Positions 7,522 to 19,131 of a DNA stretch of 34,665 nt are shown one piece after another. The stretch lies in the NCBI GenBank assembly GCA_016794805.1, contig JAEUJI010000241.1, forward strand, positions 1-34,665. The letters run 5' to 3'. The position numbers were made by a program, and so were the translations under genes. The stretch's first letter is position 1; each line of letters begins with the position of its first letter. The notes beneath the pieces are model-generated. The model was not told the origin of the DNA. It saw nothing but the letters and a program-made list of their open reading frames with translations, and searched no databases. The DNA comes from Gemmatimonadota bacterium. Lineage in GTDB: Bacteria; Gemmatimonadota; Gemmatimonadetes; Gemmatimonadales; GWC2-71-9.

Positions 7522-7646
7522 GACCGGGCCCGACGCCTGGAGGGGTGCATGACGGTGCAGGGGCGGTGCAGATTGTGCCCAGGCCTGTGCCGCTCCCGCG
7601 CCGCCGTCCCGGATCCGCCAGATATGCCGAGCTGGGAATCACGCCA

Positions 7647-8372
7647 ATGCGAATCATGATGATGCACCGCACCGAACCGAAGTGGGAACGCGGCGAGCTG
7701 CCGGGTCCGGAGCTGATCGCCGGGATGGGCGCGCTGATGGCCGAGATGCAGCAGGCGGGGGTGCTGCTCTCCGGCGGCGGGCTCCGGCCCAGCTCGATGG
7801 GGGTCCGGCTCAACGTTGCCGGGGGCAAGCGCACGATCACGCCCGGCCCGTTCACCCCCGGCAACGAGCTTCCCGCCGGCTTCGCCATCCTCCGGACCAG
7901 GTCCCTCGAGGAAGCCGTGGCATGGAGCACCCGCTTCGCCGAGCTGATCGGCGACGTCGAGGTGGACATCCGCCCGGTGACGGAAGCGTGGGATCTCGGC
8001 ATGATGCCCAGGCCGGCCGACCTGACCACCACCCGCTACATGGCGGTGCACAAGGCGAATGCCGCCTCGGAGTCCGGCGCCCCGCCCACGACCGCGATGA
8101 TGGAACGGATGGGGAAGCTGATCGAGGAGATGGCCGCCGCCGGCGTGCTGCTCGCCGCCGAGGAGCTGACCCCGAGCGCGCAGGGCCTGCGGCTCCGGTT
8201 CCGGGGCGGCAAGCGCAGCATCACCGACGGGCCCTTCGCCGAATCGAAGGAACTGATCGCCGGCTTCGTGATGCTGCAGGTGCGGAAGATCGAGGACGCG
8301 CTCCCCTGGGCGACGCGCTTCGCCGCCTGCACCGGGGATGTCGAGCTCGACCTCCGGCCGCTCGCGGACTGA
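7647..8372 (+). CDS. Double YCII/DGPF-domain protein
   Basis: A 241-residue cytoplasmic protein made of two fused YCII-like (DGPF, COG3795) ferredoxin-fold domains, residues 1-112 and 127-241. The second has the family motif intact, ITDGPFAESKELIAGF (D194-G-P-F197). In the first it reads ITPGPFTPGNELPAGF, with Pro in place of the signature Asp. Each domain carries a Met-rich helix, a LxPSxxGxRL segment and a C-terminal V-E-[VL]-D-[IL]-R-P strand. The start at 7647 (MRIMMMHRTEP) matches the normal N-terminus of the family; an upstream GTG at 7545 adds 34 unrelated residues. The gene ends 15 bases before the ECF sigma gene and is probably co-transcribed with it. Linkage of DGPF proteins to ECF42 sigma factors is a known conserved arrangement; their biochemical role is unsettled. 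Confidence 0.85.
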   Translation: MRIMMMHRTEPKWERGELPGPELIAGMGALMAEMQQAGVLLSGGGLRPSSMGVRLNVAGGKRTITPGPFTPGNELPAGFAILRTRSLEEAVAWSTRFAELIGDVEVDIRPVTEAWDLGMMPRPADLTTTRYMAVHKANAASESGAPPTTAMMERMGKLIEEMAAAGVLLAAEELTPSAQGLRLRFRGGKRSITDGPFAESKELIAGFVMLQVRKIEDALPWATRFAACTGDVELDLRPLAD

Positions 8373-8387
8373 CGGACGGCGCGGACG

Positions 8388-9650
8388 GTGACCAGCTCCG
8401 ACGCCCACCGCGCGATCGACGCCGTCTGGCGGATCGAGGCCCCGCGGCTGATCGCGGCCCTGGCCCGCCTGGTGGGGGACGTAGGCACCGCGGAGGAGCT
8501 GGCCCAGGACGCGCTGGTGGCCGCGCTGGAGCAGTGGCCCGAAGCGGGAGTGCCCCGGAACCCCGGCGCCTGGCTCATGGCCACCGCGAAGCACCGGGCG
8601 CTGGACCTGCTCCGCCGTGACAAGATGCTGGAGCGGAAGCACCGGCAGCTGAGTCACGAGCTGGAGGAACAACAGGAGCGGACCGTCCCCGACCTGCACG
8701 AGGCGCTGGATGATGACATCGGCGACGACCTGCTGCGGCTGATGTTCACCGCCTGTCACCCGGTGCTTTCCACCGAAGCCCGGGTGGCGCTCGCGCTCCG
8801 GGTGCTGGGGGGGCTCACCACCCCGGAGATCGCGCGGGCCTTCCTGGTGCCCGAGGCTACGGTGGCGCAGCGGATCGTCCGGGCCAAGCGCACCCTCGCC
8901 GAGGCGCGGGTGCCGTTCGAGGTGCCGCGGGGCGCCGATCGCGCCGAACGGCTGGCCTCGGTGCTCGGCGTGATCTACCTGATCTTCAACGAGGGCTACG
9001 CCGCCACCGCCGGCGAGGACTGGATGCGCACCGAGCTCTGCGAGGAGGCGCTCCGGCTGGGCCGGATCCTCGCCGAACTGACGCCGGAGGACCCGGAGGT
9101 GCACGGGCTGGTGGCGCTGATGGAGATCCAGGCCTCGCGCGCGGCGGCGCGCACCGGGCCGGCGGGAGAGCCGATCCTGCTGCTGGACCAGGACCGGGCG
9201 CGGTGGGACCAGCTGCTCATCCGCCGAGGCCTGGCGGCGCTGGCCCGGGCCGAGTCGCTCGGTGGCGCCCTCGGGCCCTATGCGCTGCAGGCGGCGATCG
9301 CCGCCTGTCACGCCCGGGCGGCGCGGGGCGAGGACACCGACTGGCCCCGCATCGTGGCGCTGTATGATGCGCTGGCCCAGCTCGCGCCGTCACCGGTGGT
9401 GGAACTCAACCGGGCGGTGGCGGTGGGGATGGCCTTCGGGCCGGCGGCGGGGCTCGAGGCGGTGGACCGGTTGCTCGCCGAGCCGACGCTCAAGTCCTAT
9501 CATCTCCTCCCGAGCGTGCGGGGCGACCTGCTGCAGAAGCTGGGACGGCTGGACGAGGCCCGGGCGGAGTTTGCGCGGGCGGCGGGGCTGACACGGAATG
9601 CGCGGGAGCGGGCGATCCTGCTGGAGCGGGCGGCGGGGTGTGGGCGGTAA
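8388..9650 (+). CDS. ECF RNA polymerase sigma factor, ECF42-like, with long C-terminal domain
   Basis: A 420-residue sigma factor, much longer than a plain ECF sigma (about 180-200). Region 2 covers about 15-80 (EELAQDALVAALEQWP, AWLMATAKHRALDLLRRDK) and region 4 about 115-170 (LRVLGGLTTPEIARAFLVPEATVAQRIVRAKRTL). A C-terminal extension of about 240 residues is rich in Ala/Leu helices of TPR-like character (DUF6596 type, with LASVLGVIYLIFNEGY). This architecture and flanking DGPF genes on both sides are the hallmark of group ECF42, which has no classical anti-sigma factor and is thought to be controlled through the C-terminal domain. The start is a GTG at 8388, 15 bases after the upstream stop. 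The TAA stop (9648-9650) lies inside the left arm of a 9-mer palindrome. Confidence 0.9.
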   Translation: MTSSDAHRAIDAVWRIEAPRLIAALARLVGDVGTAEELAQDALVAALEQWPEAGVPRNPGAWLMATAKHRALDLLRRDKMLERKHRQLSHELEEQQERTVPDLHEALDDDIGDDLLRLMFTACHPVLSTEARVALALRVLGGLTTPEIARAFLVPEATVAQRIVRAKRTLAEARVPFEVPRGADRAERLASVLGVIYLIFNEGYAATAGEDWMRTELCEEALRLGRILAELTPEDPEVHGLVALMEIQASRAAARTGPAGEPILLLDQDRARWDQLLIRRGLAALARAESLGGALGPYALQAAIAACHARAARGEDTDWPRIVALYDALAQLAPSPVVELNRAVAVGMAFGPAAGLEAVDRLLAEPTLKSYHLLPSVRGDLLQKLGRLDEARAEFARAAGLTRNARERAILLERAAGCGR

Positions 9651-9699
9651 CGACGGTAGCGACGGTACCGACGGTACCGTCCTTACCGTCGCTACCGCC
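9643..9699. repeat. 9-mer palindromic repeat over the sigma-factor stop codon
   Basis: Arms 9643-9667 and 9675-9699 are inverted repeats matching at 22 of 25 positions around a seven-base loop. The whole is built of degenerate nine-base units (GGTARCGAC-type in the left arm, their reverse complements in the right). The last codons and stop of the sigma gene are part of it. A related copy lies inside the kinase gene at 29580-29643 and a half copy at 2448. As RNA it would fold into a strong hairpin between the sigma and DGPF genes, able to reduce read-through or protect the upstream message. Confidence 0.85.
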
Positions 9700-9734
9700 T
9701 GCCACCGAAACCCAAACTTTCACCGGAGCACACA

Positions 9735-10163
9735 ATGCGCGTCATGGTGATCATCAAGGCGGACAAGGATTCCGAGGCCGGCGTGATGCCGAGCCAGCAG
9801 CTGCTGACGGAAATGACGGCGTACAACGAGCAGCTGGTGCAGGCCGGGATCATGCTCGCCGGGGAGGGGCTGCTCCCGAGCAGCAAGGGCAAGCGGGTCC
9901 GGTTCGACGGGGCCAAGCGCAGCGTGATTGACGGGCCCTTCGCCGAGACCAAGGAGCTGATTGCCGGCTTCTGGCTGTGGCAGGTGAAATCCATGGACGA
10001 GGCGGTGGAGTGGCTCAAGCGCTGCCCCAACCCGATGAACGCGGTGACGGACGTGGAGATCCGCCCGGTGGGCGAGGTGGATGACTTCGGGGAGGTGCTC
10101 ACTCCCGAGCTGCGCGCCCGGGATGAGGCGATGCGGGCCGAGATTGAGAAGCTCAAGAAGTGA
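9735..10163 (+). CDS. YCII/DGPF-domain protein
   Basis: A 142-residue single-domain YCII-like protein with the intact motif SVIDGPFAETKELIAGF (D66-G-P-F69) and the usual start MRVMVIIKADKDSEAG. A Met/Gln-rich helix, LLPSSKGKRVRF, the DGPF turn and VEIRPVGEVDDFG follow in family order. The C-terminus adds a charged helix (LRARDEAMRAEIEKLKK) not present in the double-domain relative. The ATG at 9735 is preceded by GGAG with eight-base spacing. It lies 84 bases after the sigma gene, separated by the palindromic repeat, and should belong to the same ECF42 module. Short complementary runs at 10164-10169 and 10190-10195 follow the stop. Function is unassigned beyond the family. Confidence 0.85.
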   Translation: MRVMVIIKADKDSEAGVMPSQQLLTEMTAYNEQLVQAGIMLAGEGLLPSSKGKRVRFDGAKRSVIDGPFAETKELIAGFWLWQVKSMDEAVEWLKRCPNPMNAVTDVEIRPVGEVDDFGEVLTPELRARDEAMRAEIEKLKK

Positions 10164-10281
10164 GCCCCCTCCGCCGTCCTGCCGCCACCGGGGGCGCCCT
10201 TGCCGAATCGCGTCCATTGCAGCATCCTCGGGCACCCCCAACCCACCTCCCTCTCAGGGAATTGCGCCCGGTCGGCCCCTC

Positions 10282-10935
10282 ATGTCCTACGTCAACTGCC
10301 CCGACTGCAACCAGAAGGCGCTGAGCGTCGCTACCCGATGCCCGCGCTGCGGGCTCGCGTTCGAGGGCCGGTTTGCCGGGCCTCCGGTCAAGCGCTCCCG
10401 GCCGATCGTGCCGATCCTGCTGCTCACCGGGGGGCTGGCCGGGGTGCTCGTGGCGGTGAACCTGGTGGTACGGGAGACGGGCACCGCGCCGAAGGTCGGG
10501 GTGCCGGTGGCAAAGGCGCCGGTGGTCAAGGCGCCGGCCGTGTCCGAGGGGATGGTCCCGCCGCCCCGGCCGGAGCCGGCGCGGCAGCCTGCGGTCGCTC
10601 CGGCCGCGGCGGAGAGCACACCGGCTGCGCCCCCGGAGCGAATCGAGCCGGAGCCCCAGCCCGTGGTCGTGGCGCCGCCGCCGGCGGCGCGCCCGGCCAC
10701 CGAGCCCCGGGTGGCGCTGGCGGTGGCCAGGGAGTCCCGGTACGCCAACACCTGGGTGAATGTGCGGGCCGGCCGCAGCCCTTCGGCGCCGGTGCTGCGC
10801 ACCCTGGAGCCGGGAGAGCTGGTGGCGGTGGACACCCCCCTGCAGGGGTGGTACCGCGTGGTGAACGGCGGCCGGGAGACGGGGTACGTGGACGGGCGGT
10901 TCCTCGATACCGCCCCGCCGCCCGACTCGCCCTGA
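10282..10935 (+). CDS. Zinc-ribbon, single-TM, SH3b-domain protein
   Basis: A 217-residue membrane protein. The N-terminal zinc ribbon has C6-x2-C9 and C20-x2-C23 (NCPDCNQ, RCPRCGLAF). One membrane helix at about 42-63 follows, then a Pro/Ala/Val-rich linker (about 68-145) and a C-terminal bacterial SH3 domain (about 150-212) with the typical segments WVNVRAGRSPSAPVL, GELVAV and WYRVV...GYVDGRFL. Predicted topology puts the ribbon in the cytoplasm and the SH3b domain in the periplasm, where such domains bind peptidoglycan or peptide ligands. The start is the ATG at 10282, immediately before the first Cys pair; there is no good ribosome binding site. It lies 191 bases upstream of the kinase operon with the same polarity. 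Whether it takes part in that signalling is unknown. Confidence 0.75.
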   Translation: MSYVNCPDCNQKALSVATRCPRCGLAFEGRFAGPPVKRSRPIVPILLLTGGLAGVLVAVNLVVRETGTAPKVGVPVAKAPVVKAPAVSEGMVPPPRPEPARQPAVAPAAAESTPAAPPERIEPEPQPVVVAPPPAARPATEPRVALAVARESRYANTWVNVRAGRSPSAPVLRTLEPGELVAVDTPLQGWYRVVNGGRETGYVDGRFLDTAPPPDSP

Positions 10936-10954
10936 GCGGAGCCGGAGGGCAGGA

Positions 10955-10987
10955 GGGGCCGCCGGCCTGACCGGGATCAGCGGCCCC
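10955..10987 (+). terminator. Hairpin after the SH3b gene
   Basis: GGGGCCGC (10955-10962) pairs exactly with GCGGCCCC (10980-10987), 20 bases after the stop codon. A C run rather than a T run follows, so it would need Rho or act only as a 3' end barrier. It separates the SH3b gene from kinase operon A. Confidence 0.35.
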
Positions 10988-11020
10988 CCCCGCGCGCTCG
11001 CGTAAACCTCCGCAGCGCTG

Positions 11021-11028
11021 CATCTTGG
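11021..11028 (+). promoter_or_regulatory. CATCTTGG box, candidate promoter of kinase operon A
   Basis: CATCTTGG differs by one base from the TATCTTGG at 2540 and 5229. It lies 99 bases upstream of the kinase 1 ATG in a gap with no gene. It is the best candidate I see for the operon A promoter; no clear -33 element accompanies it. Confidence 0.25.
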
Positions 11029-11126
11029 TGCCCTGTGACATCCCCCGCGACAACCGCCCATCCATCCTCAAGCGCCCCTCGGCGCTGCACGCGCACGTCG
11101 GTCGCTGCGGCGGTCGGTGGGGTGTG

Positions 11127-13867
11127 ATGAGCCCGATCCCCGACCGCCTCGCGTCGGCCCTGTCCGACCGCTACCGCCTGGAGCGGGAACTCGGCGCCGG
11201 CGGCATGGCCACGGTGTACCTGGCGCACGACCTCAAGCATGACCGGCAGGTCGCGATCAAGGTGCTGCGGCCGGAACTCGCGGCCGTGATCGGCGCCGAG
11301 CGGTTTCTCTCCGAGATCAAGACCACCGCCAACCTGCAGCACCCGCACATCCTGCCCCTGTTCGACTCGGGGATTGCCGTGGACTCGGCGGCTCGGCGGC
11401 TGGACGGCTCGGCGGAGGGCTCCCCGGCGGTCGAGTCGCCGAGCCGCCGAGACGCCGAGTTCCTGTTCTACGTCATGCCCTTCATCGAGGGCGAATCGCT
11501 CCGCGACCGGCTCACCCGGGAGAAGCAGCTGCCGATTGGCGATGCCCTCCGCATCGCCACCGAGATCGCGGGCGCGCTCGACTACGCCCACCGCCACAAC
11601 GTGATCCACCGCGACATCAAGCCGGAGAACATCCTGCTGCACGACGGCCGCGCGCTGGTGGCCGACTTCGGGATCGCGCTCGCCGCCAGCAAGGCGGGCG
11701 GCAGCCGGATGACCGAGACGGGAATGTCGCTCGGCACCCCGACGTACATGAGTCCCGAGCAGGCGATGGGGGAGCGGGAGATCACCGCCCGAAGCGACGT
11801 CTACGCCCTGGGCTGCGTGCTGTACGAGATGCTGATCGGCGAGCCGCCCTTCAACGGGCCCACCGCGCAGGCGATCGTCGCCAAGGTGATGACGGCCGAG
11901 CCCGCCTCCCTGGCCGGCCAGCGGAAGTCCATCCCGCCCCAGGTCGAGGGCGCGGTGTTCACGGCGCTGGAGAAGCTGCCGGCGGACCGGTGGTCGTCCG
12001 CGAAGGAGTTTGCCGAAGCGCTGGCCGGGGATGGCATGACGGCACGACGGCACGACGGCAGGAGTGTCACCGGCCGAGCCGCCGAGCCGCCGAGTCGCCG
12101 AGCCGCCCTGTACGCGGCACTCTCGCTGGCTACGCTGATCGCTCTCTGGGGCTGGCTCCGGCCCGCCGCCGAGCCGGCGACCAGCCGGCAGCAGGTGACG
12201 CTCTGGCGGCATACCCTGGGCTCCCTGCTCTCGCCCGGCGTCTCCCGGATCGCGACCCAGGCGGCGATCGCGCCCGATGGATCGAGCATCGTCTTCGCCG
12301 ATCCGGCGAACGATTCCTCCCCGCTCCGGCGCAAGCTGCGCGGTGAGGCCGACAGCCGGCCGCTCGCCGGGACCGAAGGCGGGACCTCGCCGTTCTTCTC
12401 TCCCGATGGCCGGTGGCTCGGCTTCATGGCGCCGGGGGGCCGGCTGCGGAAGGTGCCGGTCGAGGGCGGGGCGCCCATGACCCTGGCCACCGATGGCAAC
12501 ATGGTCTATCCCTCCGCGGCCTGGCTGGACGACGGGCGGATCATCTACGTGGGCGCGAGTGCCGGGTTCCGGCAGGTATCGAGTGACGGCGGGGCGAGCC
12601 GGGTGCTCGGTGATACCACGACCAACGCGACCGACAACTCCGGGATGCTCGCCCCGTTGCCGGGCAGTCGCGGCGTCCTCTTCACCAGCTGCCCCGGCAA
12701 CTGCGCCGTGGCCTCCTCGGTCCATGTCTTCGACCTGGCCACCGACAGCAGCCGGCTGCTGGTGGCCGATGCGGCTGGCGCCTGGTACTCGCCCACCGGG
12801 CACCTGCTCTACGGCGACCGGTCCGGCGCGCTGTTCGCCGCCGCGCTGGATCTCAAGCGCCTGACCCTCACCTCGGGCGCCGTGCCGGTCATCGAGGATG
12901 TGCTGCCCGGCAGCATCGCGCTCTCGGCGTCGGGCAGCCTGGTCTACGCCGTGGCCACCGGGGGCAGCGTCCCGACCGAGCTGGTGTGGGTCTCGCGCCA
13001 GGGGCAGGTGGAGCCGGTGGACTCGAGCTGGCGCGCCGACTTCCAGTACCCCGCCGTCTCGCCCGATGGCACGTCCCTGGCGGTGAGCGTGCGCGACGGC
13101 CCAACCCAGATCTGGATCCGGCGCGCCGACGGCACCCGGCAGCAGCTCACCGACAGCGGCACGGTCAACTGGCGGCCCTCCTGGTCCGCCGACAGCCGGT
13201 CCATCGTCTTCCTCTCCAACCGCCGCGGCGCCGCGCAGGGCGGGTACGACGCCTATCAGTCGGTGGTGGATGGCAGCGCCCCGGCCCAGCTCCTGCTGGA
13301 CTATCACTTCGGGCTGTGGGAGGCGGAGCTGTCGCCGGACAACCAGTGGCTGGTGGTGCGCTCGGACGAGGAGAGCAACATCGGCCGCATCCGGGCCCGG
13401 CGGCTCACCGGCGACACCACGCTGGTGCCGCAGGTCGTGGACCAGTACCTGAACAACAACGTGTCGCTGTCGCCCGACGGGCGCTGGCTCGCCTACACCT
13501 CGAACCGCTCGGGACGGAAGGAGGTCTATGTCGCCCCGTTCCCCTCGGCGACCTCCGCCCGCCTGGTGTCCCGGTACGGCGGCAGCGAGGTGCGCTGGGC
13601 GCGGAGCGGCCGCGAGCTCTTCTACAAGGGCGAGCGCGAGCTCATGGTGGTGCCGATCACCCCCGGCGCGGCCTTCGTGGCCGGCACTCCCCGGCCGCTC
13701 TTCGGCCTGTCCGGCTTCCGGTCCGCGCGGAACCGGCCGCAGTACGATGTCTCCCCCGACGGGCAGCGCTTCCTGATGATCCGGGAACCCTCGGACGAGC
13801 AGTTCGGGAAGGTGGTGTACGTCGAGCACTGGTTCCCGGAGCTCCGGGGCAAGGTGAGGGCCAAGGA

Positions 13868-13871
<4 letters not shown>
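11127..13871 (+). CDS. Ser/Thr protein kinase 1, PD40 propeller sensor
   Basis: A 914-residue Hanks-type kinase. The cytoplasmic kinase domain covers about 16-300: Gly loop ELGAGGMATVYLA, K45, HRD 161-163, DFG 180-182, activation-loop GTPTYMSPEQ. One membrane helix lies at about 326-345. The rest is a WD40-like (PD40) propeller, with repeated S-P-D-G-x-x-[IL] blades (from SPDGRWLGFM near 425 to VSPDGQRFLMI near the end), predicted outside the membrane. Two in-frame octamer arrays make it unlike normal relatives. One adds 29 residues in the loop after HILPLFDSG (about 83-111). The other forms the Arg/Ala/Glu/Pro-rich juxtamembrane linker (about 304-325). The start at 11127 is the ATG eleven residues before DRYRLERELG; an upstream frame adds unrelated residues. 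First gene of operon A; its TGA overlaps the GTG of kinase 2. Confidence 0.93.
11383..11460. repeat. Inverted octamer array inside kinase 1 (TCGGCGGC units)
   Basis: Four octamers of the TCGGCGGC type (11385-11416, with substitutions) are followed after 19 bases by three reverse-complement octamers (11436-11459). Overall 11383-11410 and 11433-11460 form an inverted repeat matching at 24 of 28 positions. It is read in frame as an Ala/Arg/Ser/Glu-rich insert in the kinase N-lobe at the same loop where kinases 4, 7 and 8 carry other octamer arrays. Confidence 0.85.
12038..12104. repeat. Two octamer arrays in the kinase 1 juxtamembrane linker
   Basis: Three GACGGCAC-type units (12038-12061) are followed by four GCCGAGCC-type units (12073-12104). 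GCCGAGCC is the reverse complement, rotated, of the TCGGCGGC unit 650 bases upstream in the same gene. The array is translated into the linker just before the membrane helix. Confidence 0.8.
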
Positions 13872-16494
<2,623 letters not shown>

Positions 16495-16498
<4 letters not shown>

Positions 16499-19131
16499 AC
16501 GCCGCCGCGGCCCGCCTGGCCGCCGCCCTCTCCGACCGCTACCGCATCGAGCGGGAGCTGGGCCAGGGTGGCATGGCGACGGTGTACCTGGCGCACGATC
16601 TCAAGCACGACCGCAAGGTCGCCATCAAGGTCCTCCGGCCGGAACTCGCCGCGCTGCTGGGAACGGAGCGCTTCCGCCGGGAGATCCGGCTGGCCGCGGG
16701 GCTGACCCATCCGCATATCCTGCCCCTGCTGGACTCCGGTGAGACACCAGAGGCCGAGGGTCCAGCGCTGTTCTGGTATGCCATGCCGTTCATCGAGGGC
16801 GAATCCCTCGGCGATCGTCTCGGCAGGGAGAAGACGCTGCCGCTGGCGGAGGCCGTCCGGCTCACCCGCCAGGTGGCCGATGCACTGCGCTACGCGCATG
16901 CCCGCGGCATCGTCCATCGCGATCTCAAGCCCGACAACATCCTGCTCGCCAATGGCCACGCGCTGGTCGCCGATTTCGGCATTGCCCGGCCCATGGAGGT
17001 GGCCCGCGCCGATCGCCTGACCGAAACCGGGCTGGTCGTGGGGACCCCGGGCTACATGAGCCCGGAACAGGCCGCGGGCGACCGGTCCCTCGATGGGCGG
17101 AGCGATCTCTTCGCGCTCGGCTGCGTGCTGTACGAAATGCTGGCAGGCCAGACGCCGTTCGACGGCCCGACCGCCCAGGCACGAATGGCCCGCACCTTTT
17201 CGGGCCAGTATACGCCGGTCGGCACGGTGCGGCCGGAGACCCACGTCCTCGACCCCCTGCTGGTCCGGATGCTCGCGGGGGATGCGAGCGCGCGCTTCCC
17301 CGACATGGCGGCGTTCCTGAAGGCCCTGGACGGCCTCCTGGACTCGACCGGCAGCCCGACGATCGAGACCGCGCGAATCGCCCCGGGGGGCACGTCAACC
17401 CGTCGCAAGAGGCTCCTCGCGGCGGGGATCGGCCTCCTGGTCCTGGCGGGCGGGTTGTACCTGCGCGGGCGCGCGGCCCCTCCCGCGGAGGCCCTCGGGC
17501 TTGCCATCGTGCCGTTCCACGCGCTGGATGCGAACGGTCGAGACAGCGCCCTGGCCGATGCGCTCCTCCCCGGCCTGGCGACGAGGCTCGCCCTCCTGCA
17601 CCGGGTGGAGATCTCCGCCAGCCACGCGATCGGTGGCCCGGGCTCCGATTCGAGCCCGGCCGATCTCAGTCGCCATGCCCTCCGGGTTGGCGCGCGCTAT
17701 GTGCTGGCGGGTGGCTTGCGCTGGAAGGAGGCCGGCGCAGGAGTCGTCCAGCTGCAGCCGCGACTGCTCGAGATCGTGGCCGGTACCGCCCCGGTACTGC
17801 GCTGGAGCGACTCCCTCTCGGTGGCGCCGGCTGAGCTGTTCCGGGCCGAGATGCGGATCGCGCGCGGCGTCGCGACCGCGCTGGGTCTCGCGCCGCGGGG
17901 CGACAATGCCACCCGGTTCGATGCCGCCCCTACCCGGGTGCCGGCCGCCTATCTCGAGTACCTGCAGGGCATGGCCGCGACCGGCGCGGACCCTGTCGAT
18001 CAGGGAACCCGGCTGGAGCGGGCCATCGGCCTCGACTCCAACTTCACGCTGGCGTGGGCGGCGCTCGGCGCCAACTGCGCCCTGGACTACCGGAACACGC
18101 AGAGCCCCGTGGGCCGGGCCTGCGCCCAGCGGGGGGCCGAACGCGCCATGGCGCTGGACTCGAATCTCGCTGATGCGCGGTATGCCGCGGGACTGTATGC
18201 CCGCCATGTGCTGCAGGACTACCCGCAGGCGCGGGCTCACCTGGAACGGGCGGTGGCACTCGCGCCGTGGGATGCCCGGAATTCGATGATGCTGGTGGCG
18301 GTATTGATGTCCCTGGGGGAGTGGGATCGCGCACGGGCGCCGGCCAATCGCGCCGAGGCGCTCGAGCCGAAGGCCATCGAGGGGGTGCTCCGAGTCGCCG
18401 ATATTGCGATCGCGCAGCATCAGTATGCCGAGGCCAACGCGGCGCTCGACCGCGCCATCCGGGTTGATTCCCTGCACAGCATCGCCATTTCCCTCCGGGC
18501 CCTGGCCATGGTACAGCAGGGCGATCTCGCCGGGGCCCAGCGCTACTTCGGCGGGGCGCCCCACCGCGGCTCGCGCCTGGCGGCGATCATCAATCGCGGA
18601 CTCCTGTACGGCCGCATCTGGTTCTATGCGCCGGCGGTTCGCGAGGAACTGCTTGCCGCCCCAGTAGAGCAGTTCGAGAACAGTGAGGCACGGCGGCAGC
18701 TCGCCCTTGCCCAGATCCACTGGCTCGCCGGCAGAACGGAGCGGGCCCGTCAGGCCGCGCGCGCCGCCATCCCCTGGGCCCGTCAGGACGTGGCCGCAAG
18801 CCCGGACAACGATGAACTGGGGATGCGGCTTGCCTTTGCCCTGGCCCTGGCCGGGCAGCGCGCGGACGCCGTCAGGGAAGGCGCCCGGAGCGCGGCGCTG
18901 CGCCCGGTGAGTCGTGATGCCCGCAACGGACCCTTCACCCAGCTCACCTTCGCCGAGATCCTGGCGGTCGCCGGGGCCAGGGACAGTGCCATCGCGGTCC
19001 TGACCGGGCTGATCGGCCGGCCGGGCCCGGCCACGCCCGGCTGGATGGCGAGCGATCCTTTCTTCACCCCGCTCGCGGGTACCCCGGCGTTCGACGCACT
19101 CACCGGGACGGCCATGGTCCGGCCAACATGA
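16495..19131 (+). CDS. Ser/Thr protein kinase 3, TolB-like and TPR sensor
   Basis: An 878-residue kinase. The kinase domain covers about 16-280, with K45, HRDLKPDN (D143), DFG 160-162 and GTPGYMSPEQ. A membrane helix lies at about 306-323. Next is a TolB-N/FlgO-like segment (about 335-470) that starts LAIVPFHALDANGRDSALADALLPGLATRL. The remainder is TPR-like helical repeats (for example YLEYLQGMAATG, NLADARYAAGLYARHV, YAEANAALDRAIRVDSLHSIA). The N-lobe loop carries only a short ordinary insert (GETPEAEGPALFWY) with no octamer array. Its ATG overlaps the kinase 2 stop as ATGA, and its own stop overlaps kinase 4 in the same way. The switch from propeller to TPR in the same operon means the coupled kinases probably read different ligands. 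Confidence 0.92.

Noticed and set aside
11385-12104. Octamer arrays considered as a CRISPR array
   Set aside because: Units are 8 bases in direct tandem with no unique spacers, lie inside a reading frame, and no cas gene is present.
10977-13829. Very long antisense open frames opposite the kinases
   Set aside because: Antisense frames of hundreds of codons occur opposite nearly every kinase because third-position GC leaves few stops. Their translations are Gly/Arg/Pro/His-rich without motifs or ribosome binding sites.
12986-13867. Long open stretch in the kinase 2 frame upstream of its GTG
   Set aside because: It lies inside kinase 1, and the translation is Arg/Ala/Gly-rich with no domain. 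High GC keeps this frame open by chance.
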